NCBI GenBank assembly: GCA_037446255.1
Contig: JBBIIY010000003.1
Coordinates: forward strand, 1-64,000
Direction: 5' to 3'
Source: Lithacetigena sp037446255 [NCBI: Coprothermobacterota bacterium]
Lineage (GTDB): Bacteria > Coprothermobacterota > HKB111
DNA: 64,000 bases
The first letter of the stretch is position 1; every line of letters begins with the position of its first letter. The position numbers were made by a program, and so were the translations under genes. The notes beneath the pieces are model-generated. The model was not told where the DNA came from. It worked only from the letters and a program-made list of their open reading frames with translations, and searched no databases. Positions 60,113-64,000 of the stretch are shown here, one piece after another.

Positions 60113-60569
60113 TCTTGTTTATTATGACTTTCCCTGGGGTAAAGGAGAATTAATTTTTAACTCTAAGGACCAACTGATTAAATTATATTTTTATCTTACG
60201 GGCGCTATTCTTGAGAATAATTGCTATGTCTCCCCGAATTCTGCAAAATTCATTAAAGAACTATCTAAATATTTTTCAGGTGAAAAAATAACTTTTTCGG
60301 TTCCCATCAATCTTGAGGGTTGTACTACCTATCGTAGGAATGTATACCAGGTGTTAACTAAATCAGTAACCTACGGCAAGACAATTTCTTATAAAGACTT
60401 AAGTCATATTACAGGTGGTTCTCCCCGGAGTATAGGGCAAGCGATGAAATATAATCCAATAGCCATTGTCATCCCCTGCCATCGGGTTGTGGGTTCATCG
60501 GGGTTGGGTGGTTTTAGTGGGGGTTTAGAAATTAAGCAATATCTTATTAATCTTGAGAGGAGGTATTGA
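60093..60569 (+). CDS. ogt: Methylated-DNA--protein-cysteine methyltransferase
   Basis: Removes methyl groups from O6-methylguanine in one suicide transfer. The 158-residue product has acceptor Cys129 in the motif PCHRVVG, and the helix-turn-helix RSIGQAMKYNP. It has a strong AAGGAGG site, overlaps uvrC by 20 bases and extends the excision-repair operon to direct damage reversal. Confidence 0.92.
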   Translation: MKNSINNLVYYDFPWGKGELIFNSKDQLIKLYFYLTGAILENNCYVSPNSAKFIKELSKYFSGEKITFSVPINLEGCTTYRRNVYQVLTKSVTYGKTISYKDLSHITGGSPRSIGQAMKYNPIAIVIPCHRVVGSSGLGGFSGGLEIKQYLINLERRY

Positions 60570-60570
60570 T

Positions 60571-61428
60571 ATGAAAATAGTGTTTGTAGCAGGTATTTCA
60601 GGAGCTGGTAAGACAACCTGCCTTAATACACTGGAAGACCTGGGTTATTATACTGCCAGCAGTATTCCGGTTTCAGTTCTTCAGAAGTTAATAGAAGTGG
60701 TTTATAAAGATGAAGGTATGAACAGGTTAGCTTTTTCTCTTAATACCAGGGCAGGCTTTGACCTGCCTCTTTTTATCAGATTACTTCATGAACTCAAGGA
60801 TAACCGGTACAATTACGAAATAATTTTTGTAGATGCTTCTGATAGCGCACTTTTAGAAAGGTATGCTCTAAGCAGAAGAAGGCATCCCTTTGAAGTATCG
60901 GGAAGTTTATTGGGCGCAATTGATGAAGAAAGAGTTAATCTGGTTTCTTTAAGAGAAATAGCTACTTTTACCATAGACACAACTTTTCTTACAGTAAAGG
61001 ATTTAAAAGAGACAATTAGAGAATACTTCCTTAAAGAAGGAGAATATCCTTTTGAAGTTAGCATTATATCTTTTGGTTTCAAGTATGGTATTCCGCAGGA
61101 TGCAGATATGGTTTTAGATGTTCGTTTTTTAGCTAACCCTTATTACGAAAGTGATTTATCTAATCTAAATGGAACAGACAGCCGGGTACAAAATTATATA
61201 GAAAAAGGGAGCTCAACCGGTGAATTTCTCTCTAATACACTGAATTATTTAAAATTTTTACTTCCGAATTATCAAAAGGAAGGAAAAGCGATTTTTCATT
61301 TAGCTGTAGGTTGTTCTGGGGGTATGCATCGCGCGGTCTATATTGGAGAAAAAATTAAAGCCGAATTAAAACAATTAAATTACCCTGTAAGGCTGTATCA
61401 CCGAGACATTAACAGAAAGAGTGTGTAA
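60571..61428 (+). CDS. rapZ: RNase adapter RapZ (YvcJ family)
   Basis: A P-loop protein of 285 residues: GISGAGKTT at 8-16, the RRRHPF motif, and a C-terminal domain with GCSGGMHRAVYIGE. RapZ in E. coli controls GlmZ decay, and in Gram-positive bacteria YvcJ binds nucleotides; the role here is unknown. I chose ATG at 60571 because AGGAGG is just upstream; an ORF from 60553 would overlap ogt. It is followed closely by whiA. Confidence 0.92.
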   Translation: MKIVFVAGISGAGKTTCLNTLEDLGYYTASSIPVSVLQKLIEVVYKDEGMNRLAFSLNTRAGFDLPLFIRLLHELKDNRYNYEIIFVDASDSALLERYALSRRRHPFEVSGSLLGAIDEERVNLVSLREIATFTIDTTFLTVKDLKETIREYFLKEGEYPFEVSIISFGFKYGIPQDADMVLDVRFLANPYYESDLSNLNGTDSRVQNYIEKGSSTGEFLSNTLNYLKFLLPNYQKEGKAIFHLAVGCSGGMHRAVYIGEKIKAELKQLNYPVRLYHRDINRKSV

Positions 61429-61432
61429 TTGA

Positions 61433-62275
61433 TTGGAAACTAAGGTCAGCATTACAGAAAAAGTAAGAGATGAACTTATATCATTTGGCTCTGAAAACCA
61501 GCCACCTGTCATTTCTGTATCTAAAAAATGGGAAATCAAAGCCTTTACTGATTTTTCTAAATCAATAAGTAAAAATGCTTTCTACTTTAATTCAAGAGAA
61601 ATATTAAAAGTAAGACGCCTGATGGTTCTTTTGAAGGGAACAGACGCAAAACATTTTAGGAAGAAAAGTAATTTTGAAATAGTCATTCCAACAGATCTCT
61701 TGCCTGAAGTGGACGATAAACCTAATAAAAATGGAATGCGGGCATATCTTAGAGGGGCTTTTTTAGCTTCAGGAAATGCAAATATAGATGGCGGAAATTA
61801 TCATCTGGAAATCATTGCCAAAGAACCAAAAAAACTATTAGAAAATTTTGCTCATCGCTCGGGGATCCATTTTAAAAATTATTTCAGACGAGGAAAAATT
61901 GTATATTATCTAAACTGCATTGATGATATCATCTCCTTCCTTACCTTGATTGAAGCTGTAGATACTGTTCTTTATATTTACGATACTTTATTGAGAAGAA
62001 GAGTAAGAAATCAGACCCAGGTTCTGGTCAATTATGACCTGGCGAATACCGCAAGGTCCTCCAGGGCAGCCCAAATACAATTGAAAAAAATTGAAGAGTT
62101 AAGAACTGCGCATTTATTGGAGAAAATACCTTTTTCCCTGAGGGAGATTGCTGAAGTGAGACGTAATAATCCTGATTATACACTGATGGATATCGCCCGT
62201 GCCCTGAACCTGACCAAGTCAGGAGCTAACAACCGCATGAGGAGATTGCTTAATTGGAAGTACAATCAGGATTAA
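61433..62275 (+). CDS. whiA: DNA-binding protein WhiA
   Basis: A 280-residue protein with an N-terminal LAGLIDADG-like fold that lacks nuclease function in the family (RAYLRGAFLASGN region) and a C-terminal helix-turn-helix (SLREIAEVRRNNPDYT, IARALNLTKSGANNRMRR). WhiA controls sporulation in Streptomyces and cell division in Bacillus. The TTG at 61433 starts close to the rapZ stop. It overlaps rpoN by 22 bases. Confidence 0.93.
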   Translation: METKVSITEKVRDELISFGSENQPPVISVSKKWEIKAFTDFSKSISKNAFYFNSREILKVRRLMVLLKGTDAKHFRKKSNFEIVIPTDLLPEVDDKPNKNGMRAYLRGAFLASGNANIDGGNYHLEIIAKEPKKLLENFAHRSGIHFKNYFRRGKIVYYLNCIDDIISFLTLIEAVDTVLYIYDTLLRRRVRNQTQVLVNYDLANTARSSRAAQIQLKKIEELRTAHLLEKIPFSLREIAEVRRNNPDYTLMDIARALNLTKSGANNRMRRLLNWKYNQD

Positions 62276-63516
62276 CCAACGAGCAGCAACCGAGATTAAA
62301 ACTAACAAACGAAATAATAGCATCCCTGGAGATTCTATCTTTACCTATTGGCGAGATACTGATAATTTTAGAAAAAGAGTGTCAGGAAAATCCCTTTTTA
62401 GAGATAAATGAAAGTAATCTTATTAACAGTAATATTGGCTTAGAAAGTAATACCAACGATAACTGGAGTGATACAGAGTATAAATCTTTTGACTGGATAC
62501 CTGCTCAAAAGGAATCATTTATGGGTTTTATTGACCAGCAGGCAAAAGTAATGTTTTCTGGAATTAGCTATCAAGTTTCTCAGGAAATCATAAATAATCT
62601 GTCACCCCTTGGGTTTTTAGAGTCTTCTCCCGAAGAAATTGCCATTAATAATAATATTAATGTTGAGGTAGTAAATAGTGTAAGAAAAGAATTCATGTCG
62701 CTTGAAGGCCTGGGGATTGGTGCGCAGAATTACCAGGAATATATTACTTTCTTGCTTTCTTCATTACGAGAAGGGGACATTATAAAGGAAGATGTAGAAA
62801 ACTTTGTAATGTTGGCTATTTCAGACCCCGGGCGAGCTAAAATTGAATATGAACACTTTCACAATATGATTAAAAGTATACCTCCCTATCCTTCATATAG
62901 TTTTGAAGATATTTACGAGAAGAGAAGTCTGGTTGATGCAGTTTTAGTTTTTCAGGAAGATAGATTTGAAGTTGAATTATTCAACGAGCCCGAAATATCC
63001 TTCTTAAACAAGGAATATATCCATTTAATCAAATCATCTGACAATGAAGCCAGGAATTTCTTGAATGATAAGTATCAAAGAGCAAAAATCTTAATCAGGG
63101 CTATTTATAAAAGAAAGGAAACTTTAAAGGAAGTAATTCACTTTATAAGCAATCAACAAAAGTTGTTCCTTACGAGAAAAAGTAATTTTCCTGTCACTCT
63201 GACTGAGCAGCAGATTGGAAAAGGATTAAAGATACACCAAACAACGGTTTCCCGAGCCATTAAAAATAAGATTATTAAAACCCCCAGAGGGTTTGTATCG
63301 CTAAAATCACTGCTTACTGCAGGCAGTATGAAGGGTGACAAAACAAGAAATCAAATATTGCATGAAGTAAGCGAGCTTTTCAGGTCGTTTCCGGAAATGA
63401 ACGATAAAGAAATCTCCCATTATCTAAAAGAGAAAAAAGGTATAGAAATAGCCAGAAGAACCATATCCAAATATCGCCAGCTATCAGGAACCAAAAAGAG
63501 GAAAAGCAAAAGTTGA
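62254..63516 (+). CDS. rpoN: RNA polymerase sigma-54 factor
   Basis: The alternative sigma factor that needs AAA+ activators. It has the glutamine-rich N-terminal region I (about 1-50), a core-binding domain, a helix-turn-helix (GLKIHQTTVSRAIKNK), and the RpoN box (ARRTISKYR) at the C-terminus. At 420 residues it is shorter than the usual 450-480, mainly through a short acidic region II. The TTG start lies inside whiA. No activator gene is in this window. Confidence 0.94.
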   Translation: MEVQSGLTNEQQPRLKLTNEIIASLEILSLPIGEILIILEKECQENPFLEINESNLINSNIGLESNTNDNWSDTEYKSFDWIPAQKESFMGFIDQQAKVMFSGISYQVSQEIINNLSPLGFLESSPEEIAINNNINVEVVNSVRKEFMSLEGLGIGAQNYQEYITFLLSSLREGDIIKEDVENFVMLAISDPGRAKIEYEHFHNMIKSIPPYPSYSFEDIYEKRSLVDAVLVFQEDRFEVELFNEPEISFLNKEYIHLIKSSDNEARNFLNDKYQRAKILIRAIYKRKETLKEVIHFISNQQKLFLTRKSNFPVTLTEQQIGKGLKIHQTTVSRAIKNKIIKTPRGFVSLKSLLTAGSMKGDKTRNQILHEVSELFRSFPEMNDKEISHYLKEKKGIEIARRTISKYRQLSGTKKRKSKS

Positions 63517-63561
63517 TGATTAGCAAATCGGAGATACATTTTTTGCTCATATCGGGTTAAG

Positions 63562-64000
63562 ATGAACAAAAAACTGGTTATTTTATTACTATATTTAGGA
63601 AATTCACTTATTTTTTTGCTTAAGCAACCGCTAACTGGCGATGGTCTATTTACTGCTTCTTTGATAAGACTGCCACTTAAAGAAATGTGGGCCTATATAA
63701 TAGGGGATTTTCATCCTCCTTTGTATTATTTTTCACTGGCTCTTTTTGCCCGGTTATTTGGATTTAATGATTTAGTTTTACGCCTGTTCTCAATAATTTT
63801 TGGTCTCGGTTCTATAATCATTTTTTATATACTTGTGAAAGAAGCATTTGATGAAAACATAGCTTTTTTTAGCTCACTGGTATTGGTATTTTTACCCAAT
63901 TTTATTTTTTCTTCTCGTGAACCGAGAATGTATCCTATATTTTTATTTCTGGTTATCTTATCTTTCTTTTTTTTCAACCGTCTATTAAAAGAAAAATCTG
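63562..64000 (+). CDS. Glycosyltransferase, GT39/ArnT-like (5' part)
   Basis: The start of a multi-pass membrane glycosyltransferase, cut by the window end after about 146 residues. The first helix (LVILLLYLGNSLIFLL) is followed by a luminal loop with the acidic LTGDGLF and HPPLYYF, the pattern of PMT/ArnT-type enzymes that use polyprenyl-phosphate sugars. The ATG at 63562 has a weak GGGTTAAG site. It lies 45 bases after rpoN, with no feature seen in between. Confidence 0.78.
   Translation, partial: MNKKLVILLLYLGNSLIFLLKQPLTGDGLFTASLIRLPLKEMWAYIIGDFHPPLYYFSLALFARLFGFNDLVLRLFSIIFGLGSIIIFYILVKEAFDENIAFFSSLVLVFLPNFIFSSREPRMYPIFLFLVILSFFFFNRLLKEKS

Overview
The window is AT-rich bacterial chromosome, densely packed and dominated by housekeeping genes. 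It has WhiA, RapZ, RpoN, pyruvate phosphate dikinase, three GH57 glycosidases, QueH and a possible LolA-like lipoprotein. This mix fits a deep-branching anaerobic bacterium of the Atribacterota (JS1/OP9) or Thermotoga/Dictyoglomus type. That placement is inference from gene content. No rRNA lies in the window and no database could be searched.

Layout. (1) 1-14963: a tRNA-Gly tail with a terminator, then one long plus-strand series: tig-clpP-clpX (folding and proteolysis), pdxS-pdxT (PLP synthesis), yebC-ruvC-ruvA-ruvB (Holliday junctions), queH-tgt (queuosine), yajC-HD hydrolase-secD-secF (secretion), relA/spoT and dtd. (2) 14964-17044: a looser patch with a VOC protein, a lipoprotein, tRNA-Ala(CGC), repeat scraps and about 450 bases of probable decayed sequence. 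(3) 17045-20190: a radical SAM protein, lipB, a nicotinamidase-like hydrolase and nicotinate phosphoribosyltransferase. (4) 34002-20195, minus strand: a storage-polysaccharide cluster (three GH57 enzymes, galT, glgA, an NDP-sugar pyrophosphorylase fused to a degenerate mutase, and a phosphohexomutase). It is followed by a sodium/solute symporter with a 38-residue membrane partner and an AhpD-like protein. (5) 34152-37436: tRNA-Leu(CAA), tRNA-Ser(UGA), a YbjQ-GntR-ABC exporter operon behind a perfect 30-bp palindrome, and the tmRNA. (6) 37447-49646, plus strand: a coiled-coil zinc-ribbon protein, polA-coaE, a RecB/Cas4-type nuclease, a flippase-like membrane protein, ppdK, and dgt-dnaG-rpoD. 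(7) 49655-50524, minus strand: a UbiA-family prenyltransferase. (8) 50681-64000, plus strand: a six-domain S1 protein, an M20 amidohydrolase, uvrB-uvrA-uvrC-ogt (DNA repair), rapZ-whiA-rpoN and the start of a membrane glycosyltransferase.

Many genes overlap by 1-40 bases, so translational coupling is probably widespread. I found no CRISPR array, intact insertion sequence, prophage or obvious defence island. The points most worth a second look are the tmRNA whose tag reading frame is not canonical, the palindromic operator over the YbjQ/GntR/ABC promoter, the tiny symporter subunit, and a glycogen cluster that has GalT and a fused nucleotidyltransferase but no visible glgC.
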